A stretch of 32,691 nt of DNA from positions 1 through 32,691 of IMG/VR virus record IMGVR_UViG_3300034020_000947; one strand, given 5' to 3'. Shown here one piece after another: positions 9,095 through 15,365 of the stretch. The DNA comes from a virus. The translations under genes were made by a program, and so were the position numbers. Every line of letters starts with the position of its first letter. Position 1 is the stretch's first letter. The notes under the pieces are model-generated. The model saw only the letters and a program-made list of their open reading frames with translations, was not told the DNA's origin and searched no databases.

Positions 9095-10120
9095 TTATTG
9101 TGGGTTTTGTTGACCCACAATACCCACAGTTCTCCCACACGCACCCACAGCTGTGGGTATGCTGTTGTTGGCGTACTGCCGCGCACCCTCTGCTGACAGG
9201 TGGGCGTAGCGGTTGACCATCTCCAGCGTCTGCCATCCGCCCAATGCCTTGAGCGTCAACAGCGGGGTGCCGTTCATGGCGTGGTAGCTGGCAAAGGTGT
9301 GCCGAAGATCGTGCCACCGGAAGTCCCGGATGCCCGCCCTCTGCAGCGCCTTCTGCCAAGCCGCTGTGTTGGTGTTCTGTACAGGATAACCCTTGTACGT
9401 GAACACCCATTCCTCGTTTTGCCCCTTCTCTCCTTCCAGAATCTGCACCGCCCGATCCCCCAGCGGAATCCCGTGGTCCCTGCCCGACTTGTAGTCGGTC
9501 GACGGAATCCACAAAACCCGGCGCTGCATGTCAATCCGGTCCCACCGAAGTCCAGTCACGTTGGACATCCGAAGACCCGTCAACACGCTGAACTCCGCCA
9601 TCACCCGCAGGTGATGAGGAAGCTCACGCATCAATCGGACAAGCTCATCCTCAGCAAGGAACCTCACCCGCGTCTTTGGCGCGGAGAAGGGCTTTGCTTT
9701 GACGGGTGAAGAATCCACCCATCCCCAATCCACCGATCTGTTAAAGAGCGATTTCACGAACTTCAGGTAGTGGTTCGCGTTGCTCGCGCTGGTCTCCTTG
9801 CGTTTCAACTCCACCACCTTCTTGACGTCGTCATCGGTGATGCTGCTGAACAGCCGTTGATCCCAGTGCGGCGCAAGCCACCTAGCCATCGACTCGTCGC
9901 GGTCCAATGACCGCTTGTCAGAACGCTCCTCCATCCAGCGTCGAATCGCGTCCGCCCAGGTCGGGGGTTTGATCAAGCCTCCATTGATCTGCTTGACCCT
10001 CAAGTCGTGGAAGGCTTGCGCCTCCTCCTTGTCCCCCGTCCCCGCCGTTTCGCGTATCCGCTCGCCGTTGGGTTTGCGTATCTCTATCCAGTAAACGCTG
10101 CCGCGCAGGTAAATGCTCAT
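9095..10120 (-). CDS. int: Tyrosine-family integrase
   Basis: Site-specific recombinase (341 aa) that would integrate the phage at the host tRNA-Asp gene. From the chosen start, the catalytic residues read R184 (TGLRMSNV), K211 (TDYKSGRD), H270-x-x-R273 (HDLRHTF), W296 (GGWQ) and Y305 (NRYAHLS), a complete tyrosine recombinase set. The N-terminal half has the expected arm- and core-binding layout. The start at 10120 has GGAG seven bases upstream. A second ATG three bases earlier and an in-frame ATG at 10183 are alternatives, but the latter lacks a good ribosome site and overlaps the upstream gene. The gene is last in the minus-strand early operon and ends within the attP arm-site cluster, so integrase occupancy of those sites could affect its own transcript end. 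Confidence 0.93.
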   Translation of the reverse strand: MSIYLRGSVYWIEIRKPNGERIRETAGTGDKEEAQAFHDLRVKQINGGLIKPPTWADAIRRWMEERSDKRSLDRDESMARWLAPHWDQRLFSSITDDDVKKVVELKRKETSASNANHYLKFVKSLFNRSVDWGWVDSSPVKAKPFSAPKTRVRFLAEDELVRLMRELPHHLRVMAEFSVLTGLRMSNVTGLRWDRIDMQRRVLWIPSTDYKSGRDHGIPLGDRAVQILEGEKGQNEEWVFTYKGYPVQNTNTAAWQKALQRAGIRDFRWHDLRHTFASYHAMNGTPLLTLKALGGWQTLEMVNRYAHLSAEGARQYANNSIPTAVGACGRTVGIVGQQNPQ

Positions 10121-10163
10121 CATCAGGCTCCAGTTCGGCAGCGCCTGAGTACCCGCCCCGATA

Positions 10164-10364
10164 TTAGCATCCGGTATTCCCATCCGGCTCAGCCAGGACC
10201 TCTTCCTCCTCGCGAAGGTGGAGCGAGCGGAACTCCAACCACTTCAAGCGGTATTGTTCGATCTCTGAGGGTGGGGTAAACCCGTGCTTCCTCCAGGTCT
10301 CCAGGACGCTCGTCTGGGTGGCTGTCCTGTAAACCTTGGGATTGAGTTCAGTTGCGCTTGGCAT
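10164..10364 (-). CDS. Small hypothetical protein next to integrase
   Basis: A 66-residue protein with a charged helical core (SVLETWRKHGFTPPSE, YRLKWLEFRSLHLREEEE). The start ATG has a strong AGGAGG site inside the end of the DUF3310 gene, which it overlaps by 17 bases, so the two are translationally coupled. Its place just before int is where an excisionase often sits, but I see no clear winged-helix or AlpA-type motif. Function unknown. Confidence 0.65.
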   Translation of the reverse strand: MPSATELNPKVYRTATQTSVLETWRKHGFTPPSEIEQYRLKWLEFRSLHLREEEEVLAEPDGNTGC

Positions 10365-10650
10365 GCTTGCCCTCCTCTTCCAGGTCCTTGATCAGCCGGT
10401 CCAGATACCAGCGGGCTTTCTTGAAGTCCTCGATGACGTCTTCGTGCTTGTACCCAGCGCGGCTGAGGTACTTCAGGGCAGTCAGGCGCAGGTGCCCACG
10501 GAACTCCTCTCGGGTGGACTTCGCCCTCATGTAGTCGATGGTCTCGATGCCGCCGACCTTATAGTGGCTTGGGTTGATCGCGTCCGCCATATGCGCCTCT
10601 TGCTTGGCGAACAGTTCGGCGAAGGCTTCGTCTTCTTCGTTTGGCTTCAT
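10348..10650 (-). CDS. DUF3310 family phage protein
   Basis: A 100-residue protein. The central segment has NPSHYKVGGIETIDYM followed by FRGHLRLTALKYLSRAGYK and HEDVIEDFKKARWYLDRLI. This is the signature order of the small phage family DUF3310 (sometimes labelled nucleotide-kinase-like), whose biochemical role is not established. The start overlaps the stop of the upstream membrane-protein gene (ATGA), and the end overlaps the next gene. Both overlaps support one polycistronic early message. It lies two genes after the MazG-like protein, and the pairing may reflect nucleotide-pool functions (inference). Confidence 0.85.
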   Translation of the reverse strand: MKPNEEDEAFAELFAKQEAHMADAINPSHYKVGGIETIDYMRAKSTREEFRGHLRLTALKYLSRAGYKHEDVIEDFKKARWYLDRLIKDLEEEGKHAKRN

Positions 10651-10835
10651 GGCTTCTCCTTGTGTCTGTCTTGGCAGGCTTTGCGCATGGCTGGCGTGAA
10701 GTCGGGGTGGAACGACGCCAAGCTGCAGTCAATGCGGCGGACACCGGGCTTGGCGGCAGCGGTCAGGATCAAGACCGCCACCAACACATAGAGCGCCAAG
10801 ACCGACGCCGCAAAGAGCAGGGCAAGCGCCTTCAC
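10647..10835 (-). CDS. Small single-pass membrane protein
   Basis: A 62-residue protein with GTG start at 10835, preceded by a strong AAGGAGG five bases away. Residues 3-28 form one long hydrophobic helix (LALLFAASVLALYVLVAVLI), followed by a short polar tail with two cysteines (RRIDCSLASF, MRKACQDRHKEKP). The start overlaps the end of the MazG-like gene and the stop overlaps the next ATG. Function unknown. An inner-membrane host-interaction or superinfection protein is possible but unsupported. Confidence 0.7.
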   Translation of the reverse strand: MKALALLFAASVLALYVLVAVLILTAAAKPGVRRIDCSLASFHPDFTPAMRKACQDRHKEKP

Positions 10836-11143
10836 GGCGCCTCCTTGATGAACACCCCCTCTTTGTTGAGGTAGCCCTTGCGATCCTTGATTTCGTTGTA
10901 GGCGTGAGTCAGGCAGCGAGTCAGGTCCAGGTCTTCGAGTGCGGCGACATTGATCAGGCACACCAGCACATCGCCTAGCCCATCTTTGATCCCAGGCATA
11001 TCTCGTTTATTGACGGCGTCAGCTAACTCACCCATCTCGCTGAACGCCTTCAACAGCTGTGTCTTGCTGTCGCTGTTGGCGATGATTCCGCGAGCCTCCG
11101 ACCAGCGGATCACCTCGATCTCCACGGCTGAGAAGCTGTTCAT
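10832..11143 (-). CDS. mazG-like: MazG-like nucleotide pyrophosphohydrolase
   Basis: A 103-residue all-helical protein. MazG-type enzymes hydrolyse NTPs, dNTPs or alarmone-like nucleotides to monophosphate and pyrophosphate. The first metal-binding pair is visible as E36-x-x-E39 (FSEMGELADA). The second reads KDGLGDVLV, with D54 and D58 but Gly where the usual EELxD glutamate sits, so the second half of the ExxE...ExxD motif is altered. The helices that follow (CLINVAALEDLDL, CLTHAYNEIKDRKGYL) fit the family. It starts in an ATGA overlap with the preceding gene. Possible roles are nucleotide-pool sanitation or effects on ppGpp signalling. Substrate is unknown. Confidence 0.8.
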   Translation of the reverse strand: MNSFSAVEIEVIRWSEARGIIANSDSKTQLLKAFSEMGELADAVNKRDMPGIKDGLGDVLVCLINVAALEDLDLTRCLTHAYNEIKDRKGYLNKEGVFIKEAP

Positions 11144-11382
11144 AGGACCTCCGCCATGATCTTTTGAAGCTCAGCCTTGGCTGACTCCAGGGCACAGATC
11201 GTGTTTTCCAGCTGCTGCTGACACTCGGCAAACAGCCGCTGGTACTCCTCGACCTCGCGCTCCCACACCAGCGGGGTCAAGTCCGCAGGAAACTGCGCTG
11301 CGTTTGCCTGTCGCATGATGTACTCACCTTCGGTTATCAGCAGCCCGGTGGCTGGGCTGTACCAAGCAACGGCTCTGCTCAT
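11140..11382 (-). CDS. Hypothetical coiled-coil protein
   Basis: An 80-residue protein. The N-terminal part (RAVAWYSPATGLLITEGEY) is followed by a long predicted coiled coil (VEEYQRLFAECQQQLENTI through LESAKAELQKI). The start overlaps the previous stop and its own stop overlaps the mazG-like start (ATGA), so it is embedded in the coupled early operon. No recognised family. Confidence 0.6.
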   Translation of the reverse strand: MSRAVAWYSPATGLLITEGEYIMRQANAAQFPADLTPLVWEREVEEYQRLFAECQQQLENTICALESAKAELQKIMAEVL

Positions 11383-11546
11383 CGCTCCACCTCCATCATC
11401 AAGATGCGACCGCGAAGAGTTGCGATCTGTTTCTCAAGCACCTCGATATGCATCAAGGTCTTGAGGCTAACCCCACTTGGCACATGCTTGAGTTGCTCAA
11501 TGGTCTGCCGTATGTCTGTGAACAGCTGTTCGGTTACCTTGTCCAT
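11379..11546 (-). CDS. Small hypothetical protein
   Basis: A 55-residue protein starting at ATG 11546 with GGAG eight bases upstream, one base after the exonuclease stop. It is mostly helical (LFTDIRQTIEQLKHV, LMHIEVLEKQIATLRGRIL). A longer in-frame extension would overlap the exonuclease by about 100 bases and is rejected. One ACAGCTGT palindrome lies near its start. Function unknown. Confidence 0.55.
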   Translation of the reverse strand: MDKVTEQLFTDIRQTIEQLKHVPSGVSLKTLMHIEVLEKQIATLRGRILMMEVER

Positions 11547-11547
11547 C

Positions 11548-12384
11548 TCAGAACTCCGTTTGTTGTGACTGCTGGAAAACTTGGCACCCATGCGCGACGT
11601 TGCAGTAGCTGGTGCAGCGCCTGAACTCGCCAGGGCGGTGTTCAACGAAGTGGTCCTTGCCGCCAGCCGATGCAGCTGACTCAGCCTCTTCGCGTGATTC
11701 GTACAACTTGATGGCTGTCTTGCGTCCGTTCTTCTTCAGAGCAAAGACAGACGGCTGCATCCAGCGCTCCTCGTCCGTGCATGGCGGGGGGTTTGCGTCT
11801 TGGTGAGCCTTGACCCTGGCGAGCATGAACTCCTCGGCGTCGAACACGTCCCACACCGGGATGTCCACCGTTGCGATGGGAAGCTGCGGGTACTCGGGGT
11901 CGCGCTTAGCTTGCGTCATCTGGTGGTCGCGCAGCAGAGCGATGATCCTCAATGCTTTCACGTCCATACCATTACGGATTGCAAGAACGCGAAGCAAGTT
12001 CAGTTGCTGCACCCACTCTGTCTTGGGCTCATCTCCCTTGACCGACCAGAAGGTGGTGAACTTGTAGTCCATCAGGACGCCGTCCTCGAAGAGGTCGTAT
12101 TGACCTGATACGGTCCAACCGTTGATCTCGGCGAAGAGCCGGTTCTCAACATCTGATCCAAGCTTCAGACCGGCGCGCTCAAGGATGCCGTGACCGATCT
12201 GTCCGTACAGCGAGAACAGTCTCTCAGCAACATCCTCTTGTGGCTCAACAGCTGTTCGCAGCTGTCGCTGGTATGGGGGGGAGATCAGCTGGGTGACGCT
12301 GATGTCGGACTTGCCCCGCGTGTAAGGGTCGTTTTGCACGGCGAGTACAACCGCCTTGGGAAGGTTCAATTTGTTGGTCAGCAT
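11548..12384 (-). CDS. RecB/Cas4-like PD-(D/E)XK exonuclease
   Basis: A 278-residue protein with the layout of phage RecB-type nucleases. H65 sits in GQIGHGILE, the core reads SGQYDLFEDG then VLMDYKF (D97, D106, K108), and the C-terminus carries cysteines (CTSYCNVAHGC) like the iron-sulfur cluster of Cas4/AddB nucleases. It would process double-stranded ends for phage recombination, in partnership with the SSB-like protein in the same operon. Its start overlaps the end of the preceding PD-(D/E)XK gene by seven bases. The fold is inferred from motif spacing. Whether the cysteines hold a cluster is unknown. Confidence 0.8.
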   Translation of the reverse strand: MLTNKLNLPKAVVLAVQNDPYTRGKSDISVTQLISPPYQRQLRTAVEPQEDVAERLFSLYGQIGHGILERAGLKLGSDVENRLFAEINGWTVSGQYDLFEDGVLMDYKFTTFWSVKGDEPKTEWVQQLNLLRVLAIRNGMDVKALRIIALLRDHQMTQAKRDPEYPQLPIATVDIPVWDVFDAEEFMLARVKAHQDANPPPCTDEERWMQPSVFALKKNGRKTAIKLYESREEAESAASAGGKDHFVEHRPGEFRRCTSYCNVAHGCQVFQQSQQTEF

Positions 12385-12878
12385 GGCTCACCTATGGTCA
12401 GTTCGTTGTGGGATTGGATGGACCTAATCAAGTCATCCATCGAAAGCAGTTCACTGGCGTGGACCACAAGACGCTCGCCGTAACCGAAGTCGCGAACCGC
12501 AGCCCTGTGGATAAAGTCCACCCGGCTGATCGCTCCACGGATCAGCACAGCTGTTTCGTCGCTGTCCACGTTGCAAAGAACACCGAAGTCGCAGTTGAAT
12601 CGGGTCTCGTCGTTGAAGTACAGGAAGTCCTTGGTCGCCTTGGTCAGCGGGGTCTTGACCTGGAGGGTTGTGTTGTTGATCACCAAGTCAACGCCGCCGT
12701 CACCCCCTGCAAGCACCGTCTCGTCTGGGGACAAGCACAGCGCCCTGGCGACGGCGACCTCACCCATGAATCCGTAGTAGGCAATCTCCCAGTCGGTGCG
12801 CTTGCGGTCGTACTTCTGCGTCTCGACCGCAAGCTTCCTCTTGAAAAGCTGGCGCTTCGTAGTCAAGGCATGAACCAT
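12378..12878 (-). CDS. PD-(D/E)XK-type protein
   Basis: A 166-residue protein from ATG 12878. An N-terminal helix carries GEVAVARAL, followed by GGDGGVDLVI and TLQVKTPL. The order E...D...(Q)xK is the core of many PD-(D/E)XK endonucleases, with Q in place of the second acid as in some restriction and resolvase-like members. The rest (FLYFNDETRFNCDFGVLC, AVLIRGAISRVDFI) alternates strands and helices as expected. A longer frame reaching 13178 is rejected because it overlaps the winged-helix gene. It sits just upstream of the exonuclease. A DNA-processing role is inferred, and the substrate cannot be told. Confidence 0.65.
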   Translation of the reverse strand: MVHALTTKRQLFKRKLAVETQKYDRKRTDWEIAYYGFMGEVAVARALCLSPDETVLAGGDGGVDLVINNTTLQVKTPLTKATKDFLYFNDETRFNCDFGVLCNVDSDETAVLIRGAISRVDFIHRAAVRDFGYGERLVVHASELLSMDDLIRSIQSHNELTIGEPC

Positions 12879-12891
12879 CTCAAGGTCCCTG

Positions 12892-13332
12892 TCATGCAGC
12901 CGAATGCGCCACACGCCCAAACAACGACGACAGCTGTTCATGCAGTTGCCGCGCCTCCCGGATGGTGAATGACACGGTCTTGCCCGAAACGGGAAAGGAG
13001 ATGGTGGGCGATAGCGTCGTTGCTTGTGGCAACTCGGCAAGGCGCTCACCCTCCGCCCGCTTCTTGCGTTTGTAGGTCTTTTTCGCAAGAGGAATGACCA
13101 GGGACTCAAACCCTTCGAGGGTGCTGCCGGAATGGACGTACTCATAGAGACGTCCGCCTCGCTCGTTGTCGCGGTCAATGCTGCGCCGCTTCACCCCCTT
13201 GGTCTTCCAGAGATCGGTCAGCGCGGAGGCGACTGTCTCGATGCGGACGCCGAGCGCGTCGGCAATCTGCTTGCTGGTGATGGGGGTCGGGCTTTGCTGG
13301 ATCATCTCCAGCACTTTCATTCGTGTTGACAT
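12892..13332 (-). CDS. Winged-helix DNA-binding protein
   Basis: A 146-residue protein starting at ATG 13332 behind GAGGAGG. Residues 1-60 form a winged helix-turn-helix: MKVLEMIQQS, ITSKQIADALGVRIETVASAL, then a basic wing (KTKGVKRRSIDRDNERGGRL). A basic linker (KKTYKRKKRAEGERL) and a strand-rich C-terminal part (SPTISFPVSGKTVSFTI) follow. It resembles phage replication or accessory regulators with an MarR/Rrf2-like head. It lies 20 bases after the SSB-like gene. Transcriptional or recombination-accessory function is inferred only from the fold. Confidence 0.7.
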   Translation of the reverse strand: MSTRMKVLEMIQQSPTPITSKQIADALGVRIETVASALTDLWKTKGVKRRSIDRDNERGGRLYEYVHSGSTLEGFESLVIPLAKKTYKRKKRAEGERLAELPQATTLSPTISFPVSGKTVSFTIREARQLHEQLSSLFGRVAHSAA

Positions 13333-13351
13333 GGCGTCCTCCTCAGAACGA

Positions 13352-13948
13352 TCAGAACGGGATGTCGTCGTCTTGGTCTGACGACGGACCGGGGGTGCCA
13401 ACAGCGTCGACCTGCTGGAACTCGGGGCTCTTCTTGATCATTTCCTGGTAGAACTTGGGCACCTTCTGGAAGGCTGACTCATCCCAGTCGTTGATCGAGA
13501 AGTACAGCTGCTCGTTGGATGCGGGCGGGGAGGTCATCCCGTCTGGCACCGGCATCACAGAAGCCACGTTCGCAAACTCCTTCTCGCCTTTTTGCGCGTG
13601 GACGATGTTGATGAAGCAGACCTTGCCGAGGATGTTCTTCAGGTCGAAGCCCTTGCGCTCAGCCTCGGAGAACTTCTTGCCGCGCCAGGATTCGAGGACC
13701 GTGCGCAGCTTCGCCTTCTCATGCAGGGATACGGTGTACTTCTCGTTGATGGTGTACGGGCGTCCGTCAGCCATCGTCTTGCCAAGCTCCCAGCTGATCA
13801 GGCATTGGTGAGCCATCTTGGTCTCGCCCATAACCGTGAAGGTCTGGGTGCCCAGGTCAATCACCCGGAAACACCGGGCGGCAAAAGCCCCAGCGGGGGC
13901 GAGTTCAAAGGTGCGGTCTGTACCAGTGTCTTTTGCGATCAAGCTCAT
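13352..13948 (-). CDS. SSB-like phage protein with DDDIPF tail
   Basis: A 198-residue protein, first gene of the recombination operon. The start ATG 13948 has AAAGGAAA upstream. The body (FELAPAGAFAARCFRVIDLG, CLISWELGKTMADGRPYTI, TVSLHEKAKLRTVLESWRG) matches a widespread phage family often labelled single-stranded DNA binding. The last residues, SSDQDDDIPF, copy the acidic tip of bacterial SSB, which recruits host repair and replication enzymes. The frame is open for another 44 codons upstream to an ATG at 14080 (begins MDESIYLEDDGGQGW), but that ATG has no ribosome site and lies almost at the predicted transcription start. It may be a leaderless alternative start or untranslated. Confidence 0.8.
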   Translation of the reverse strand: MSLIAKDTGTDRTFELAPAGAFAARCFRVIDLGTQTFTVMGETKMAHQCLISWELGKTMADGRPYTINEKYTVSLHEKAKLRTVLESWRGKKFSEAERKGFDLKNILGKVCFINIVHAQKGEKEFANVASVMPVPDGMTSPPASNEQLYFSINDWDESAFQKVPKFYQEMIKKSPEFQQVDAVGTPGPSSDQDDDIPF

Positions 13949-14088
13949 TTCGGATTTCCTTTTGCAGTTAAACAATGTCAAACGGGATTGTTTCTCCTCG
14001 AACAACTGCTGCTCCAGCAGCTGTTCTTGGTGGTGCCAGCCTTGACCCCCGTCGTCTTCAAGGTAGATGGATTCGTCCATGACCAGAG

Positions 14089-14117
14089 ACTTTAGCTACA
14101 GGAAAGTCGTTTGTCAA
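14089..14117 (-). promoter_or_regulatory. Promoter of the recombination operon (PL-like)
   Basis: On the minus strand a consensus -35 TTGACA (14117-14112), a 17-base spacer and -10 TAAAGT (14094-14089) precede the SSB-like gene. Transcription would start near 14082. The -35 box lies inside the 18-bp operator palindrome, so repressor binding should block polymerase. Confidence 0.75.
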
Positions 14118-14132
14118 TACCTTCCGGTATTG
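14115..14132. promoter_or_regulatory. Repressor operator OL
   Basis: Perfect 18-bp palindrome CAATACC-TTCC-GGTATTG. The 16-bp core AATACC-N4-GGTATT recurs at 15018 and 26522, always at a promoter. It overlaps the -35 box of the minus-strand promoter. Confidence 0.8.
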
Positions 14133-14207
14133 TCAGGAAGCAACGCTTTTTGTTTGCCACTCAAAGCAGCAACATGGCGGTAGTTGCCATGCCGTGAAAG
14201 CGGCTTC

Positions 14208-14234
14208 CGGGTCGCCGAGCGCGACCCGTTTTTT
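14208..14234 (+). terminator. Intrinsic terminator on the plus strand, antisense to the immunity genes
   Basis: Stem CGGGTCG (14208-14214) pairs with CGACCCG (14222-14228) and is followed directly by six T. It faces the plus strand although both neighbouring genes are on the minus strand, so it would end a short antisense RNA or block readthrough into the repressor gene. A second hairpin, CATGGC...GCCATG, lies just upstream (about 14173-14191). Confidence 0.65.
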
Positions 14235-14890
14235 CAGAGCATGCTGCAGCCCCAGACGCAGAGGACCCGCCCAACGATAGGCAGCTTGGTCATCGCCTTG
14301 GAGTTGACGGCGCGGGGCTCATAGGTCTTGTCGTCAACGGACAGCTGGAACTGGGTTGGCGACAACTGTTGTATCCGCTTGAGGGCGGTTGTTCCGTCTG
14401 AGTTTCTGACGACGTAAACGCCGTCGCTGTTGAAGGCTTTGACCCCCAGGTCAACCCAGATGAAGTCGTTGACCTTGATCGTCGGAGCCATGCTCGACTC
14501 TTGCTGCACAACGATGATCAGGTTTGCTGTGCCGGAGACTCGGATTCGCAGGGCGGGGTCATCTGTTGGTACGGTCAGGCAGGAGTCCGGCTTGAGCGGC
14601 GGTGTGTCTGGGATTGCCCACGGCAAGTACGTGATGGGGATCGTTGCCGTCTTGCGCTCGCCGACTCCGCGAGGAGCGTCCAGCCAGCCAGCAGGAAGCG
14701 AAGCCTTGACTTCGATGTCCCGCGCCAACTTCTCCCCGATGTTCCTTCTGTAGTCTGGGTTGTCAGTCAGCACAAGGTTGATCAGATTGGGGTTCTTGCC
14801 GGTTGCCCTACAGAAAGCCGCCCTGTTCCCTCCGAACTTTTCCTCTATGTACGCCACCACGTTCAAGCGGCGGGTTTCAAACACATCCAT
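14234..14890 (-). CDS. cI-like: Phage repressor, LexA/CI type with S24 peptidase fold
   Basis: A 218-residue repressor. The N-terminal helical part (VVAYIEEKFGGNRAAFCRAT, NLINLVL, RNIGEKLARDIE) is a helix-turn-helix domain. The C-terminal half is an S24-type domain with the catalytic pair S133 (ESSMAPT) and K171 (TTALKRI), which would allow RecA-stimulated self-cleavage and prophage induction. A clear Ala-Gly or Cys-Gly cleavage site is not obvious in the linker. The start at ATG 14890 has AAGGAAG upstream. The longer frame to 14920 lacks a ribosome site. It presumably binds the AATACC-N4-GGTATT operators at 14115, 15018 and 26522. It is divergently oriented to the Cro-like gene. Confidence 0.88.
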   Translation of the reverse strand: MDVFETRRLNVVAYIEEKFGGNRAAFCRATGKNPNLINLVLTDNPDYRRNIGEKLARDIEVKASLPAGWLDAPRGVGERKTATIPITYLPWAIPDTPPLKPDSCLTVPTDDPALRIRVSGTANLIIVVQQESSMAPTIKVNDFIWVDLGVKAFNSDGVYVVRNSDGTTALKRIQQLSPTQFQLSVDDKTYEPRAVNSKAMTKLPIVGRVLCVWGCSML

Positions 14891-14934
14891 GTTGCTTCCT
14901 TTTACCCTCCAGTACACCACTAAGGGATTCCGCT

Positions 14935-14963
14935 AGTGTAAGACCGACCAACCAGGAAAGCAA
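14935..14963 (-). promoter_or_regulatory. Repressor promoter (PRM-like)
   Basis: On the minus strand TTGCTT (14963-14958), a 17-base spacer and TACACT (14940-14935) lie upstream of the repressor ATG. A degenerate operator (14969-14984) borders its upstream side, the position expected for autoregulation. Confidence 0.5.
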
Positions 14964-14968
14964 GACTT

Positions 14969-14984
14969 GATACCGAAAAGGATT
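14969..14984. promoter_or_regulatory. Degenerate repressor operator
   Basis: GATACC-GAAA-AGGATT matches five plus four of the twelve half-site bases of the perfect operators. It lies between the divergent repressor and cro promoters and touches the -35 of the plus-strand promoter. Confidence 0.4.
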
Positions 14985-15010
14985 GACTCATGTGTGACAC
15001 ATGCTAAGAT
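14983..15010 (+). promoter_or_regulatory. PR-like promoter with a palindrome filling its spacer
   Basis: TTGACT (14983-14988), a 16-base spacer and TAAGAT (15005-15010) form a plus-strand promoter for the Cro-like and replication genes. The spacer is almost exactly occupied by the perfect palindrome CATGTG-TGA-CACATG (14989-15003), unrelated to the AATACC operator. This is a likely site for a second regulator such as the Cro-like protein. Confidence 0.7.
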
Positions 15011-15017
15011 GGCGAGC

Positions 15018-15033
15018 AATACCAAAAGGTATT
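15018..15033. promoter_or_regulatory. Repressor operator OR
   Basis: Perfect AATACC-AAAA-GGTATT palindrome just after the -10 box, over the expected start site of the cro transcript. Binding would block initiation or early elongation. Confidence 0.8.
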
Positions 15034-15053
15034 CTTCAAGGAGAACCGTACCC

Positions 15054-15365
15054 ATGAACACAACCGTCATTGAAGACGTGCCGCAGGTGACCCACTTCGA
15101 GGAGGCTGCGCAGCCGCAGCAGCCGGAGGGCGCACACAAGGCGTTGATCCGCTCGCTGTCGCAGCTTGATCGAGATCGCCTCGGTCACATGGCTGGCGTC
15201 AGTGGAACCTACATTACCGCGCTGATCTACAGGGCAAACACCGTGTCGCTGCCGATTGCGATTGCCATCGACAAGTTCACCAATGGCGCGATTGACTTCC
15301 GCAGCCTGCTCTACAGCAACGACACCATCGACTGGGACTTCGTCAAGCACAAGCTCAACAGCTGA
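15054..15365 (+). CDS. cro-like: Cro/YdaS-like DNA-binding protein
   Basis: A 103-residue protein. After an N-terminal extension (MNTTVIEDVPQVTHFEE), residues 40-95 form a helix-turn-helix of the Cro/YdaS kind: LDRDRLGHMAGVSGTYITAL, then SLPIAIAIDKFTNGAIDFRS, where the T.G.i..rsL ending is characteristic. The ATG at 15054 follows AAGGAG at a slightly long spacing. It is the first gene after the PR-like promoter, divergent from the repressor, so it is the expected lytic switch partner. It may bind the CATGTG-TGA-CACATG palindrome in its own promoter (inference). Confidence 0.8.
   Translation: MNTTVIEDVPQVTHFEEAAQPQQPEGAHKALIRSLSQLDRDRLGHMAGVSGTYITALIYRANTVSLPIAIAIDKFTNGAIDFRSLLYSNDTIDWDFVKHKLNS

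Larger units (their letters stand above)
8918..9158. other. attP: attP region: clustered arm-type integrase repeats
   Basis: Heptamers TGTGGGT or its complement ACCCACA flank the attachment core on both sides. Left: 8918 (variant TGTGGGC), 8932 and 8951. Right: 9085, 9099, 9113, 9122, 9133 (variant), 9143 and 9152. The sites at 9085, 9099 and 9113 are spaced exactly 14 bases apart. The last two form a perfect 16-base palindrome (9143-9158). Tyrosine integrases of the lambda type bind arm sites flanking a core, so these are the natural candidates. The right-hand cluster runs into the 3' end of the integrase gene. Confidence 0.7.

Noticed and set aside
12879-13178. N-terminal extension of the PD-(D/E)XK gene to 13178
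   Set aside because: It would overlap nearly 290 bases of the winged-helix gene and reads as Arg/Pro/Ser-rich shadow sequence. ATG 12878 gives normal spacing.
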